A stretch of 64,000 bases of DNA from contig JADJIA010000004.1 of assembly GCA_016707285.1 (NCBI GenBank), positions 1 through 64,000 on the forward strand, written 5' to 3'. Made by a program: the position numbers and the translations under genes. Source of the DNA: Ignavibacteriales bacterium (GTDB taxonomy: Bacteria > Bacteroidota > Ignavibacteria > Ignavibacteriales > Ignavibacteriaceae). Every line of letters starts with the position of its first letter. The stretch's first letter is position 1. Below are positions 9,758 to 20,425 of the stretch, in pieces. The notes beneath the pieces are model-generated. The model was not told the origin of the DNA. It worked only from the letters and a program-made list of their open reading frames with translations, and did not search any database.

Positions 9758-10814
9758 ATGAAAATACTGATCCTCGCACTCTCCGGAATAGGTGACGCAC
9801 TGATGTTCACCCCGGCAGCCAAACTCATCCGGGATAACTTCCCCACTGCAAAAATGGATGCTCTTGTGATGTTTGGTGGTGTAAAAAACATGTATGACCG
9901 CACAGGACTTTTTGACGAGGTTATCCACTTCGATTTTATGGCTAAAGGTGCCATCGCCTCTCTTAAATTTGTAATGAAAACCCGCGGAAAATATTCTCAT
10001 TCCATTAGTGTTTACCCCTCAAACCGCAAAGAATATAATGCCATTCAGTTTCTTTTGGGAGCAAAACAGCGTGGTCAGGTAAAATATCTCAGAGCCGACA
10101 CATCAAATCTTGGATTCCTCAACAATGTAAGAATAACCGAAGACGACTCACTCCACAATGTGAAAGAGAATGTTGGATTAGTTAAAAAGATGTTTGGAAT
10201 CACGGATACAACTCTACATCCCCTTTTATTCCCTTTAAAACAGTGAAGATGAAAAATTTGCAGATGATTTTTGCAAAAATGAGTTGTCAGAAGGTGTTCC
10301 TGTAATCGGGTTTCACCCGGGATGCGCAATATTTAAAAACCATATCAACAGAAGGTGGGAACCTGAAAATTTTGCCCAACTCGGCAGATTTTTGAAAGAA
10401 AAAACAACTTTGAATTGCTCCTTTTTGGCGGTCCTGAAGAAAAGAGTTGAGGGGAAAAGATAATTGAGATGGCAGGCGAGGGGATTTTTCACGAGCAAAA
10501 ACCAGGAATCTGAGTGAATCAGCCGCTTTAATTAAAAATGTGACCTCTTTATCACAAACGATTCAAGTTTGATGCACACTTCCTCTGCGATGGGAGTGAA
10601 AGTACTTGCAATTATTGGTACCACAAATATCAACTACATCCACCCCTGGAAAACAGATTACAGAATTGTTTCACTTGGTCTCGACTGTGCCCCGTGTTTT
10701 TTCTATTCGCCAAAACCGTTGGAATGCACACGAAACGATATAAAATACAAATGTATCAAGGAGATTGAAGTGGTGAGGGTTTACAACGAGGCTATTAAAT
10801 TTATTACTTCTTGA
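9758..10814 (+). pseudogene. Glycosyltransferase family 9 (heptosyltransferase-like), frame-shifted
   Basis: It begins 'MKILILALSGIGDALMFTPA', the classic GT9 N-terminal Rossmann motif, and the first 162 residues are open (9758-10246). Further pieces in other frames give 'GFHPGCAIFKNHINRRW' (about 10308-10345), 'ENFAQLGRFLKEK', then 'DSSLMHTSSAMGVKVLAIIG' and 'CAPCFFYSPKPLECTR' to the stop at 10814. That is the normal GT9 order including the nucleotide-sugar binding D-S-x-x-M-H region. Such enzymes add heptose or related sugars to lipopolysaccharide core or other surface glycans. Placement after the DUF2723 gene points to envelope glycan work. The breaks are short indels and may be sequence errors. 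Confidence 0.75.
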
Positions 10815-11177
10815 TCGTTTCCAGTACTTCTTCGATGAGTGAAATAAATTCTCTTTTTGTAAATGGTTTTGATATATAGTGGGTGCAACCGATATTCAGG
10901 AATGTTTCCCTGTCGCCCGCCATCGCATAAGCTGTAACTGCCACGATAGGAATTGATTCGAATCCGGGAATTTTTCTTATTCTTTTGTAGCCTCAATGCC
11001 GTTCATTTCCCAATCCAAGATTGATATCCATAAGAATAAGATCAAAACGGATATTGATTACAGATTTCAATGGAGCCGGGCCCATCACTCGCTGTTTTTA
11101 CATTTCCTTTTTTTTAGGAAATGCATCATCACATCTCTGTTCTCTTTATTGTCTTCAACCAGAAGGATTTCAGGCAT
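10804..11177 (-). pseudogene. CheY-like response regulator (receiver domain only), frame-shifted
   Basis: On the reverse strand from ATG at 11177 one reads 'MPEILLVEDNKENRDVMMHF'. An A run (8 present, 9 needed) breaks the frame before 'TASDG'. After it come 'FDLILMDINLG' with the phosphoacceptor Asp, 'IPIVAVTAYAM', 'GCTHYISKPF' with the conserved Lys, and the stop at 10804-10806. This is a stand-alone receiver of about 124 residues, resembling the receiver at the end of the hybrid kinase at 57.8-60.1 kb. Its last codons overlap the end of the GT9 gene on the opposite strand. The partner kinase is unknown. Confidence 0.7.
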
Positions 11178-11283
11178 ATACTCTACTTTACAAATTAATC
11201 AAAAAAAAGTTAATACCGATATTAAACTTAAAAAAATTAGACTTTAAAAAAAAGAAATCTGTGGAAAAGGACCTCACCCCCGA

Positions 11284-11306
11284 CCCCTCTCCTAAAAGTA
11301 GAGGGG
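11284..11306. repeat. CCCCTCT/AGAGGGG inverted repeat in an intergenic element
   Basis: CCCCTCT at 11284-11290 pairs with AGAGGGG at 11300-11306 around a 9-base loop, following CCTCACCCCCGA. C-rich intergenic words of this kind are scattered in many bacterial genomes. It lies between the receiver gene and the end of the T9SS gene. Confidence 0.5.
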
Positions 11307-11333
11307 AGGATTTAAATCACATCCCGACAAAAA

Positions 11334-11378
11334 AATCCGTGAAAATCTGTGTTAAATCCGTGATATCCGTGTTACTAT
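11334..11378. repeat. AATCCGTG dispersed repeat, copy 2
   Basis: Several close variants of the word (a)ATCCGTG/ATCTGTG follow each other with GTTAAATCCGTGATATCCGTG in the middle. The same phrase GTTAAATCCGTG recurs near 53780. Confidence 0.6.
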
Positions 11379-11434
11379 ACTGTCGCTTAAAACTCCGTTT
11401 AATCCAAACTCTATCAAAATTGCTGCATTATTGG

Positions 11435-11453
11435 ATTATTGGATTACTGCATT
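11435..11453. repeat. Dispersed repeat, copy B
   Basis: ATTATTGGATTACTGCATT ends at the stop codon of the reverse-strand T9SS gene. A partial second unit (GCATTATTGGATTATTGG) lies just to the left. The same element is found at 4861-4881 and, in reverse, at 56676-56698. Confidence 0.6.
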
Positions 11454-13561
11454 ATTTCAAAAGCACCATTTTGCGGACAAGGTTTTGGCCGTTGCCGGAA
11501 AGCCGATAAAAATAGACTCCGGAGGCGTAATTGTTGCCATCAAATGATACAAAATGTGAACCGGCACCGAGAAATCCTTCATGCAGAGTACCTGTTTCAT
11601 TTCCAAGAATATCGTACACGGTTAGACGGTAGTTGCCTGCATCGGGAACCACAAAATTGATTGTTGTTACGGGGTTAAACGGATTTGGATAGTTTTGTTG
11701 CAGTTCCAATGAAACGGGAATCGCCGGTTTTTCTTCAATTGAAGTTGGTGTTCCGGTTCCTCCACCATTTGTGGTTTTCATCAACAAACCGTATGTGCCA
11801 ACAAGCCAGCCGTTGTTTTGATCAAAAAGTAGGACTTTTTAAATGTGTTTGTAACTCCGGTGGGAACCTTCACCCAGTCATATCCACTGTTCGAAGTTCT
11901 GTAAAAACTGCCAAAAGAGCCTGCCGTAAAACCGTTAAGTGTATCATAAAAATAGACTGAATTGAGCCAGTTGACAGGGAGAGTGTCTATAATCTTCCAT
12001 GATCCTCCCAGAAAAGTTGATTTCAGTACGATACCATACTTTCCAACAATCCATCCAATTCCCCCCGGAGGGAAATAGATATCCCGTAAATCAAACCTTG
12101 AATCAATAGATTGATCAATAATTCCGGACGGTGGCGAGAGCATCAATAGAATGGTTCCACCATCTCCAATTAAAGTAGCCGAGCGGGAGGAGAAACTGTA
12201 AATTCCTCTGTAAGTATGGAAGAGGGTTCCCCCTTTTCCCCAGGTTGCTCCTGTGGGTTCATTGTTTGAGATAAGATAGGCGCCATTTTGTCCGGCAACT
12301 TTATTTGATCTTTTTGTTCCTTCGATTGAATAGAGATCATCGGTGGTTAAGTGGCTGATATCCTGTCTCACCCAGTTTTGACCTGCGTCAAGAGTTTGGA
12401 GGATTGTTCCGTCGTCTCCCACTATCCATCCTCTTATAGTATCGAGGAAGTAGAGGTCGTTTAAGTTAGTCATTTGATCAGTAAACTGTCTTACCCAGGT
12501 ATCGCCGCCATCTTCTGTTCTTAGGATAAGTCCACTGTCTCCAACGGCAGTACCAATCATGGGATCCAGAAAATCGATTGAATTTATTGTGTTTTCAGAG
12601 CCTTCTGATTGAAATTCCCAATTTGCACCCGCATCTGTAGTGTGCATTATCAAGCCATTGTTGCCAAACACCCAACCGTTGTCACCGGAAAAAGTTGAAT
12701 AATTAAAACTGAATTTTGAACTGTCGGAGATTTTATTCCAGGTGGTTCCGCCATTATCGGTTTTGAAGACAACACCAGGAGCTCCTGCTGTAATTATTTG
12801 ATTTCCCGGAAGGATGGAAGCGGTTTTTAACCAGCCGTAGAAGCCGGCGTTAAATTTTGTCCAGGTGATCCCACCATCAACGGTTTTAAGCGCAAGTCCT
12901 TCTCTTCCAAAAGCCCACCCGTTTAAATTGTCGGTGAAAAGAATTTTAGAAATGGTTAATGAAATGTTGCTGTTTACAAGATTCCATGAGTTACCTCCAT
13001 TGGAAGTGGAGTAAATAGACCCTGATTCACCCGCGAGAAAACCTCTGTTATTATCAAAAAAGAAAAGAGATGCGATTGAAACAGTGTCGAAGAATCCTTT
13101 TGACCAGGTGATTCCATTGTCCTGTGAAGAAAGAAACAATCCTTTGTCACCCGCTGCAAATGCAGTTCCACCCGGGAGCAGTTGGATGGATTTTACATCC
13201 CGCACTGAATCAACTGTGATCAACTGAAAAGAGTTGCCACCGTCGCTTGTTCTTAATATCTTACCCGAAGAACAGCCCATTACACCGGTATTCATATCGA
13301 TGAAGGATGCCGAAAGGAGATCATTGTTTGTTCCGGTGGGTATCACCTGCCAGTTGGCTCCGGCATCCGCAGTTTTAACAAAAGCACCTGCATTTCCCAC
13401 TATGTAACAGTTTTGTGCGTCAAAAGCCTGACCCGCATTAAGGTTTTTCCCAACAGGGAGGGGATTTTGCCATATCCAGTTGGTTTGTGAAAATGTGGAG
13501 ATAGTAAAAACGAGAAAAAAACCGGCAAAATATTTAAAGTGATTTGAGATTTTTGTATCAT
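11452..13561 (-). pseudogene. T9SS-exported YCF48/BNR-like repeat protein, two homopolymer frame breaks
   Basis: About 700 residues. The start is ATG at 13561; adding one A to the AAAAA run near 13552 gives 'MIQKISNHFKYFAGFFLVFT' and a signal peptide ending 'STFSQ'. The body has about twelve repeats of the form TxDGGxTW ('TSDGGNSF', 'TVDGGITW', 'TEDGGDTW', 'TLDAGQNW'), the beta-propeller unit seen in YCF48/HCF136-like and sialidase BNR proteins. A T run near 11826 is one T short and splits off the last 111 residues, which hold 'LQQNYPNPFNPVTTINF' and 'RKMVLLK', the T9SS C-terminal sorting domain. The protein is exported and probably surface attached or released. Its ligand is unknown. It follows the reverse-strand beta-barrel gene by 8 bases. 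Confidence 0.8.
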
Positions 13562-13569
13562 AGTCGAAC

Positions 13570-14123
13570 CTAAAACTTAAACCGAAAGCCGGATTGGATG
13601 GCGATATATGCACGGGATACATATTTTGTTCTTATTCTGCTATATCGGGCATTAACATCGAGATCAAGTCCGGGAGCAAGATAAATTCTGAAGCCAACTT
13701 CGGGTGAGATCCGGGGAAATTTCTTTGGTGATTTCTTCCGGTTTTCCTAATACTCCATAATCCATCTGAAGGAAATATTCTGTAAAGAACACCCTCCCTC
13801 AACTCCAACATAAGGTGAAATTTCACTTCCTTCCACAAAAACATAACGCAAAACCGAGGGTAACGGGGATAGAGCTGAAATTAAAGTCGTATCCGGGCAG
13901 ATCCTCTTTTTAGTCCACAGTAATAATATCCTGTGGTAAGTGTTGCTTCGAGACCGGGGAAGAGAACAGGTAGATTAAAACTGATGTTTCCGCCAAAGCC
14001 GGCATCCACATGGGTTTCAAGTTGTCCCGCAGGAATGGCAGCAGAACCCTGTAGTCTGATTCCGGGCTGGGCATTGCAAAAAACTGCAAGTGAGATGAGC
14101 AGCAAAAAGAATACTTTATTCAA
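13570..14123 (-). pseudogene. Outer-membrane beta-barrel protein, frame-shifted
   Basis: The signal peptide 'MNKVFFLLLISLAVFCNAQ' is followed by barrel-like strands ('GNISFNLPVLFPGLEATLT'). The frame breaks after 'YYYCGLK'. The remainder can be read to 'YIAIQSGFRFKF' and TAG at 13570-13572, ending in Phe as outer-membrane barrels do. Expected length is about 184 residues. It is the first gene of a reverse operon with the T9SS protein. Function is unknown; an OmpX/OprF-like small barrel is the best guess. Confidence 0.65.
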
Positions 14124-14237
14124 TCTTATAAATTCTTTTTATTTTTACTTGATGTATTTAATTATATTTGAAATGTAATTGGCAATAAAGCCAAGAAAAT
14201 TTAAAAACCGTATCCAATTTAAGATAATCTGCACTAA

Positions 14238-16567
14238 ATGCGAATAATATTTCCTCTACTTTTATTGGTTTTCCTCACTGTTGAGAATTGTCCGCAGGGC
14301 AGAACCTACACACTCTCGGGAGTTATCTCTGAAGCCGAGAGTGGCGAAGTGCTTATTGGCGCTTATGTTGCCGTTTACAAAGACTCCTTAAAAAAAGGCA
14401 ACCCCCTCAGATCGATCACTTCCAACAAGTTTGGTTTTTATTCACTCCCTGCAATGGCGGCCGGTAAATATTATCTATATTCGGGTGCGCTGGGCTTTGA
14501 AACATTTGGCAGACATATTGAAATGACGGGAGAAGCCGCCGGTATCCGCCTGGATATTCATCTTAAAAAATCGTCAATTCTTTTAAGTGAAGTTACCGTT
14601 ATGGCGGAAAAATATGAAGATTTTGCCAATACATCCGGCACGGTGGAGCTTGATCCCGAAATGATTCAGACACTTCCTTCCTTTGGAGGGGAGACCGATA
14701 TTTTCCGCGCTCTTCAACTTCTGCCCGGTGTATCGAACGCAAACGAACTTTCTGCAGGAATTTATGTAAGAGGAAGTTCCGCCGATCAAACCCTTACACT
14801 TATCGACGGAGTGCAGGTTTATAATCCTTCTCATCTTGGTGGGTTTGCCAGCACATTTAACTCCGATGCAATTCAGAACATTAAACTGATAAAAAGGAGC
14901 ATTTCCTGCGCAGTATGGCGGCAGACTCTCAAGTGTTCTCGATGTTACAACCCGTGAAGGTTCATCGGAAAAATTTATCGGGTCTCTAAGTCTTTCTAAT
15001 ATCAGCAGTCGTTTCACGATTGAGGGGCCCCTGGCGGAAAAATCAACATATATCCTCTCTGCCAGAATGATGTATCTCGACAAACTTTTAACTCTTATCC
15101 CACAGGCTGACAAGTTTCCCAGATATGGTTTTTATGATGCAAACGGAAAAATCAGCTACAATATCTCGGAAACCGACAAACTTTTTATTACCGGCTTTTT
15201 CAGCAGTGATCAGCTCTCCGAACCCCCGGCAAGCAAAGATATAGGTTTTGATATCGGGTGGAAAAATTCTACCGTGAATATGACCTGGACAAAAATCTAT
15301 TCTTCTCAGATTTTTACAAGCACCTCATTGGTTTATACCTATTATGATTTTAAAACTGCAATGAAGGACAAAATCCAACTAAAAGGATGCTCTCGATTTT
15401 TTCACCTCGTCTCTTGTTAATGATTTTCAATTAAAAACCGATATTCAATTTTATCTGAATCCTTCTAATATTCTTCAGATGGGTGCCGAAGTAACCTATC
15501 ATAATTTTGAAGTGCTCACGAGTGATTTTTACAATACCCAATTAAAATATTCAGTGAACCCCGGTAGAAGTTATAAAGCTCTTGAAGTTTCCCTTTTTGC
15601 TCAGGATGAAATAACTGTTTTTTCTGACCTCAAAACCAATGTGGGAATGCGCTTCTATTATTATAACGAAGGAAAACTTTACGGTTGGGAACCAAGAGTG
15701 TCATTTACTTATTATGCATTCGACAGATTGGTATTAAGAGGGTCTTTTGCAATCGCAAATCAACCGATTCATCTCCTCGCAAGGAATGATGTTTATCTCC
15801 CTACTGATGTCTGGTTTCCATCTACCGCAACAATTAAACCCGCCCGTTCGATGCAGGGCGCATTTGGTTTTGAAGCAACAAGTGCCGATAAAACCTTTTT
15901 ATTTACTCTTGAAGGATACTACAAAGACCTCGAAAACCTTTATGAGTATAAAGAGGATGCCGATTTTGCTTATTCCAGCAACTACGAAAGGCAACTTACC
16001 ACAGGAAGAGGCGAGGCTTATGGTGTCGAGTTGTTCTTCAATAAAAGGATTGGTAACATAACGGGCTGGTTTGGCTACACACTCTCCTGGACAAAAAGAT
16101 ATTTTGATGATCTGAACAGAAGTGAACCTTTTTATCCGCAGTTTGACAGGAGGCACGATGTCTCTGTTGTGTTAAGCTGGCAGCCTTCCACCACAATTTC
16201 CTTTGCCGCAACATGGAATTATTCAACAGGAAAAGCTTTCCCTCTGCCAATTATGCAATATTCATTCCTTGGGATGAACAACGCAAAAGAGAATGAAAAC
16301 GAGGTTTTTTACGAATATTCAGCAAGAGATGCATTCCGTCTTCCTGCTTTTCATAAACTCGACTTGAGTGTAAACTACATCCTCAAATGGAATGACAAGG
16401 ATGTTGAACTCTCACTGAATATCTATAATGTTTACAACCGGTTTAATGTTTTTTCGAAATATGTGGGATATAAAACTGATGAAGCCACCGGGATCAGAAC
16501 TCCAATTCTGAAGCAGTTTACCCTCTATCCATTTTTACCATCTCTTGGGATAAAGGTTCATTTATGA
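14238..16567 (+). pseudogene. TonB-dependent receptor with carboxypeptidase-like N-domain, two single-base frame breaks
   Basis: About 776 residues. It starts with a signal peptide ('MRIIFPLLLLVFLTVENC'). A CarboxypepD_reg-like domain follows ('YTLSGVISEAESGEVLIGAYV', residues about 22-110), then a plug domain ('LQLLPGVSN', 'GIYVRGSSADQTLTLIDGV') and a beta-barrel to 'LYPFLPSLGIKVHL'. The frame breaks near 14893 (five As where four restore the plug end 'GAFPAQYGGRLSSV') and near 15387 (GG where G restores 'LKDALDFFTSS'). Both are run-length changes. Such receptors take up large substrates with TonB energy, and the next gene encodes the DUF4249 lipoprotein that usually accompanies this receptor class. 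The stop overlaps the next start by 4 bases. The substrate cannot be told from sequence. Confidence 0.85.
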
Positions 16568-17415
16568 GAAATATTCAGTCTTTAATTCAATTAAGGCTCT
16601 TCCCTTTCCTGCTTTTGATAGTGGCAGGATTTCTTTTCGCAGGATGTGAACAGGCCGTTGAAGAGGAAGAATTCCCTTATGAAACAAAGTTGGTTATTAG
16701 GGGTTTACTCGAAGACGGTCAGGATATTAAAGAGATATTTATTGGAAGAACTCTTCCTGTGGCTGTTCCCTTCAGAGCGGATTTTTCGAATCTGCCCGAT
16801 GCCGTGGTGTCGATAAGAGTTGATTCTCTCAGATATATTCTAAAACATTCGAAAGACGGCCTTTATAATGCACCCGCAGGCGTAAAAGCAAGAGCAGGGA
16901 AAACCTATGAACTGTTGGTTTCATGGGGTGGGTATTCAGCTGGGGCAATTACAAAAATTCCCGATGTTGGATCGGTAGGTGGAGTTTTTATGGTAAATTC
17001 TGTGAACGATACAGGCAAAGCGATAAGAGTGATGAGCATCGAGGTAACTCCGAGGGCGGATGAAGCTTACGCTGCCACCTGGCTCGCATTTACACAATCG
17101 GGACAAATCTATACCGAAGATACAAAATATAACACCGTGGTAAGGAAACTGCCGGGTGCCGCCGCCAACACCTTACAAATATTATCGGCTGAGGTACCGG
17201 CATCTTATGCTTCAAAACCTCAAGATCTTGGCGCAGGAATTTATGTGTACGACACTTCTTTCTACGATTATTTCAAAACAAAAGGCTCAAGCAAACTCTC
17301 CGATGCGGTGTTTGGTCAACCCTCAACTTCTGTGAAATGGAATATTCTTGGAGATGGAATTGGCATGTTCATCGGCAGAAGCAAAACAGTGAAGGCAATC
17401 AGCTCTTCGCAGTAA
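16564..17415 (+). CDS. DUF4249 family outer-membrane lipoprotein
   Basis: 283 residues. A lipoprotein signal peptide ends in the lipobox 'FLFAGC' (Cys at about 28), followed by an acidic stretch, 'EQAVEEEEFPYETKLVIRG', that fits surface-exported lipoproteins of this phylum. The beta-rich body with 'LVIRGLLEDGQDIKEIFI' near 40 fits DUF4249, a family almost always coded next to TonB receptors with a carboxypeptidase-like domain. The ATGA overlap with the receptor indicates translational coupling. It is probably a substrate-binding or lid partner of that receptor. Confidence 0.75.
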   Translation: MRNIQSLIQLRLFPFLLLIVAGFLFAGCEQAVEEEEFPYETKLVIRGLLEDGQDIKEIFIGRTLPVAVPFRADFSNLPDAVVSIRVDSLRYILKHSKDGLYNAPAGVKARAGKTYELLVSWGGYSAGAITKIPDVGSVGGVFMVNSVNDTGKAIRVMSIEVTPRADEAYAATWLAFTQSGQIYTEDTKYNTVVRKLPGAAANTLQILSAEVPASYASKPQDLGAGIYVYDTSFYDYFKTKGSSKLSDAVFGQPSTSVKWNILGDGIGMFIGRSKTVKAISSSQ

Positions 17416-17431
17416 AATCTTTGGTTAAATA

Positions 17432-19330
17432 ATGAAAAAAACTGCTTTCCTTATTCTGTTAAACCTGATTATCACTTCTTCACCAAGTTTAACATATTGT
17501 TGGATATTTCCAGAGCACAGAGATATTACTCGAGCCGCAGTGGAAAAACTTTCACCGGATCAAAGGAAACTTCTCGAGAATCTATGGAAAATGGCAATAG
17601 CAGGTTCAGAAGGAAGGCTCACTCCGGAACTGATTAATAACGGGGATGTCGCTTCACGGCATTTGATCGATTTTGTCTCCTGGCCTTCCATCAGTGGTGA
17701 TCACTCCATCTCTTCCCGGGATATGTTGAATATCGTTCTGAAATCAGACTGGATATTAAAAGTTAGCGAGATTGCCAATGATTTAAAAATCGAACTTTCC
17801 GAGGCTGACTCACGGGATGATGTCTTAAATGCATTGCGGGATTCCGACCTCCGATTCCAAAGGGCAGACCCCGAATATGCCTCAAGAGCAGGACATAATG
17901 ATGTCCATTTCCTCTGTTCGGTAAGTGGTACCACTCAAACTCTCTCTGCGTATATCATCAACTCACTTACCGAAGGTGTTCCTCTTAATGCACTTGGTGT
18001 GTATATGCTTTATCACCAATTGGCACTTTATAAAGCTTCTTACTTCGCAACTGCTTCACTCACCATTGAAGAAAAGACTCAACTTCTGCTTTCAGCTCTG
18101 GCGGATGAGGCGTTTGCAATCCACTTCCTTGAAGATTTTACCGCAGCCGGGCACGCAGCCGGAGTTTGGGGTGACCCTTCACAGAAAAAAGGCTCTCACG
18201 ACTATTACAACGAACACGGGATACAGACAACAACATGGGAGGGAGTACCGATTATCCTTGTTGGTGATGCATGGATCAGAGACGAAGACATAGAAAAAAC
18301 CGCTATTCTGGTTAAAATGAGCCTGGAACAGGTGCTCAATGCTTTTACGGGTACGATAAATATAAACTCCGCTCCATTGGATAGTGTTAATCTCTTTTCA
18401 CCGGCTGACTTCAACATCTCGAAAGTGGATTTTATGCCACCGCTTAAAATCGACAGCACGGTTATCGCAATGGCTATCCCGATATTGACTATTACTCCCG
18501 TTCCTGCTCTTGCCAAGGGGCTGGGTGAACTGCCACGATTCAGATCGGAGCTCGGATTTTTTATCGGGCTTAGTGCATCACTTTCGGGCACAGTTGTTTC
18601 GCGCAGTTTTGGACCAAGTCAGGATTATCCGGGAGTTATCTCCGGAGTGGACGCAACAATTAAATTTGGTGTAGGGCTCGATGGGGTTCTCAGTGAGTCG
18701 AGTGACGGACTTGCATTTCTTGGAGTGGGTTACAAGCGTGAAAGTGGTGCCACTTCGGGCATTCTCGACTTGCCCGAAACAAAAGCCTACGGAAACCTTC
18801 TCTCCTCAATTCCTGCGAGAAGTTCTATCAATATTAAGCTTAGATGTCCGTTTTTTTTGATCCCGGGTGACCTGATTTTTACCACTCCGTTCCTTTCGTG
18901 GATGGCTCCTGAGACACTTGAGAAGATGGCAGCTTTTGCTGCAAACGGAGGACTTATCCCTTGGCAGGCAGGAATTTCCACATCTATCGGCAGATTCCAG
19001 TTTATTTTCGGCAGAGAGGTGGATGTTCAGTTGTTTGGTTTAAACACCAGGGATGTTGCATTTCATGAAGGGCTTAGCCCAAATAATGAGCGCGGATTTG
19101 TATTGGCTTCCTACAAATCAACGAGAATAGAGTTCCCGATACTGGAATACCGTCCATTCAGAACATTTGCAGCTGATCAGAGTTCAAAACTCTTTATACA
19201 GTTCTATGGTGGGGTGGATATTCCCTATGATGTGGAGTTAGTTGAAAACCTTGATTTCAAATTAAAAGATCTACAGAACCTGTGGTATATCGGTTTCAGA
19301 CTCGCTTTTGATTGGCGATATTACCTCTGA
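17432..19330 (+). CDS. Exported zinc-dependent phospholipase C-like protein with beta-barrel-like C-terminus
   Basis: 632 residues. The signal peptide may be cleaved just before W24, giving a mature 'WIFPEHRDITRAAV' N-terminus. Zinc phospholipases C use the N-terminal Trp and a nearby His as metal ligands. Further candidate ligands are H155 and H159 ('HNDVHFL'), H231-x3-D235-x5-H241 ('HFLEDFTAAGH') and H256/E261 ('SHDYYNEH'). The C-terminal 250 residues are strand rich with alternating hydrophobics and end 'FRLAFDWRYYL', like a membrane barrel. It is co-directional with, and 16 bases after, the DUF4249 gene. The enzyme assignment rests on motif spacing, so the activity could be another zinc hydrolase or lost. 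Confidence 0.6.
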   Translation: MKKTAFLILLNLIITSSPSLTYCWIFPEHRDITRAAVEKLSPDQRKLLENLWKMAIAGSEGRLTPELINNGDVASRHLIDFVSWPSISGDHSISSRDMLNIVLKSDWILKVSEIANDLKIELSEADSRDDVLNALRDSDLRFQRADPEYASRAGHNDVHFLCSVSGTTQTLSAYIINSLTEGVPLNALGVYMLYHQLALYKASYFATASLTIEEKTQLLLSALADEAFAIHFLEDFTAAGHAAGVWGDPSQKKGSHDYYNEHGIQTTTWEGVPIILVGDAWIRDEDIEKTAILVKMSLEQVLNAFTGTININSAPLDSVNLFSPADFNISKVDFMPPLKIDSTVIAMAIPILTITPVPALAKGLGELPRFRSELGFFIGLSASLSGTVVSRSFGPSQDYPGVISGVDATIKFGVGLDGVLSESSDGLAFLGVGYKRESGATSGILDLPETKAYGNLLSSIPARSSINIKLRCPFFLIPGDLIFTTPFLSWMAPETLEKMAAFAANGGLIPWQAGISTSIGRFQFIFGREVDVQLFGLNTRDVAFHEGLSPNNERGFVLASYKSTRIEFPILEYRPFRTFAADQSSKLFIQFYGGVDIPYDVELVENLDFKLKDLQNLWYIGFRLAFDWRYYL

Positions 19331-19340
19331 TTCACACAGA

Positions 19341-19988
19341 TTAAAACTCATATCTGATAAAAATACCTGTGTTCTCAGTTGTCTTAAGCTGATCTTTGCC
19401 CTTTTGAGTAAGATCAAGCCCAAGTCCCGCCTGGAATCCGTTAAACATCAATCCGAGTCTTAAACACTGAAACAGTGAAGGTTCGCCTCCCGAATAAGCA
19501 GGAAATGCTGTATTTGTTTCAATTTGTGCAAATAACCGGGTGTTCCCCGAAATCAAGGGAGTATATTTTGCATAAAGATAGAGATCAACATCGGGGTCTT
19601 TTAGAGTTTCTCCAATCAACCAGCCAAAAAACATAAAATCACTTGTTGCATGAACATATTGAAAACCTAATTTTGGGTACATTCCATCATTGGTTATTAA
19701 TGAAACAGCAACAGGTCCAAATCCACCCAACACAGCAGGGCTATAGCTGATGGCTTGCATAGCCACAAAAAATGGTTTGTTGTCATCAGGGGTCATTTTG
19801 TAGTCAAGAGTTACTTTTTCACGGTTGAAAAGCACCCAGGCTGTGTTTTCTCCTTCAGAATCTCTGAAAGATTTAAAGAAAAGGACATCCAGAGTGGCTT
19901 TTTTGTCACCTGCAAAAATTTCTGCCGGGATCTGAGCTAAAACAGTTGAAGAAAGGAGAATAACTATTATCAAAATTGACTTTTTCAT
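19341..19988 (-). CDS. Exported beta-barrel-like protein of unknown function
   Basis: 215 residues with signal peptide 'MKKSILIIVILLSSTVLAQ'. The rest alternates hydrophobic and polar residues in short strands, has many Gly/Phe/Tyr, and ends 'GIFIRYEF' with a C-terminal Phe, as in outer-membrane barrels of about 10-12 strands. It converges with the phospholipase-like gene, 10 bases apart. I do not recognise a named family. Confidence 0.6.
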   Translation of the reverse strand: MKKSILIIVILLSSTVLAQIPAEIFAGDKKATLDVLFFKSFRDSEGENTAWVLFNREKVTLDYKMTPDDNKPFFVAMQAISYSPAVLGGFGPVAVSLITNDGMYPKLGFQYVHATSDFMFFGWLIGETLKDPDVDLYLYAKYTPLISGNTRLFAQIETNTAFPAYSGGEPSLFQCLRLGLMFNGFQAGLGLDLTQKGKDQLKTTENTGIFIRYEF

Positions 19989-20425
19989 ATCATGCCAATA
20001 ATCTTGAGATTGTTAAAAGATTAAATAATTAAAGAGATAAAAATCTGCCCTAAATATACAAATAAATTAATTTATCCAACTCTTTTGGAACAAACCCCTC
20101 TCGATTAAAACAGACTGCCACGAAAATTGTGGTAGTTATCAGGTTTTTACTGATGGTTGATTAATTCGCACTTCTCAGAATCTGTTTTCTTAGGAATTTA
20201 TTTTGTGATAAAATACTCTTTTTTGTATTTTTTTTCATTTAGGTATTGACTATTATTTAATTATTTATTAAGTTGCACCATCAAGAGTGATTTCCCTCTC
20301 ATTCTTGAGCATAAACCTAACCTGAATAACCTGCCGAGGTAAACCGCATCAGCGGTTTTTAACCTCTCCTTTGTACAGTTATGTACTATCGAAAATAATA
20401 TAGCTCAAAACTATCCGGAGTAACC
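19989..20425. other. Long AT-rich divergent intergenic region
   Basis: 437 bases separate the divergent barrel gene and the WNG-repeat gene. The sequence is very AT-rich (T runs near 20215-20245). It contains one clear hairpin near 20336-20366, listed separately. No gene is supported. It should hold promoters for both neighbours. Confidence 0.5.
20336..20366 (+). promoter_or_regulatory. Hairpin upstream of the WNG-repeat T9SS gene
   Basis: GAGGT-AACCGC (20336-20347) pairs with GCGGTT...AACCTC (20352-20366) around an ATCA loop, with a few unpaired Ts on the right arm. It ends 59 bases before the ATG, so it would lie in the 5' leader or promoter. A terminator is less likely because no poly-T follows. 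Confidence 0.35.

Noticed and set aside
14238..15420. Programmed ribosomal frameshifting in the TonB receptor and similar genes
   Set aside because: Breaks occur in many unrelated genes, differ in direction and mostly sit in short runs, so sequence error is simpler.
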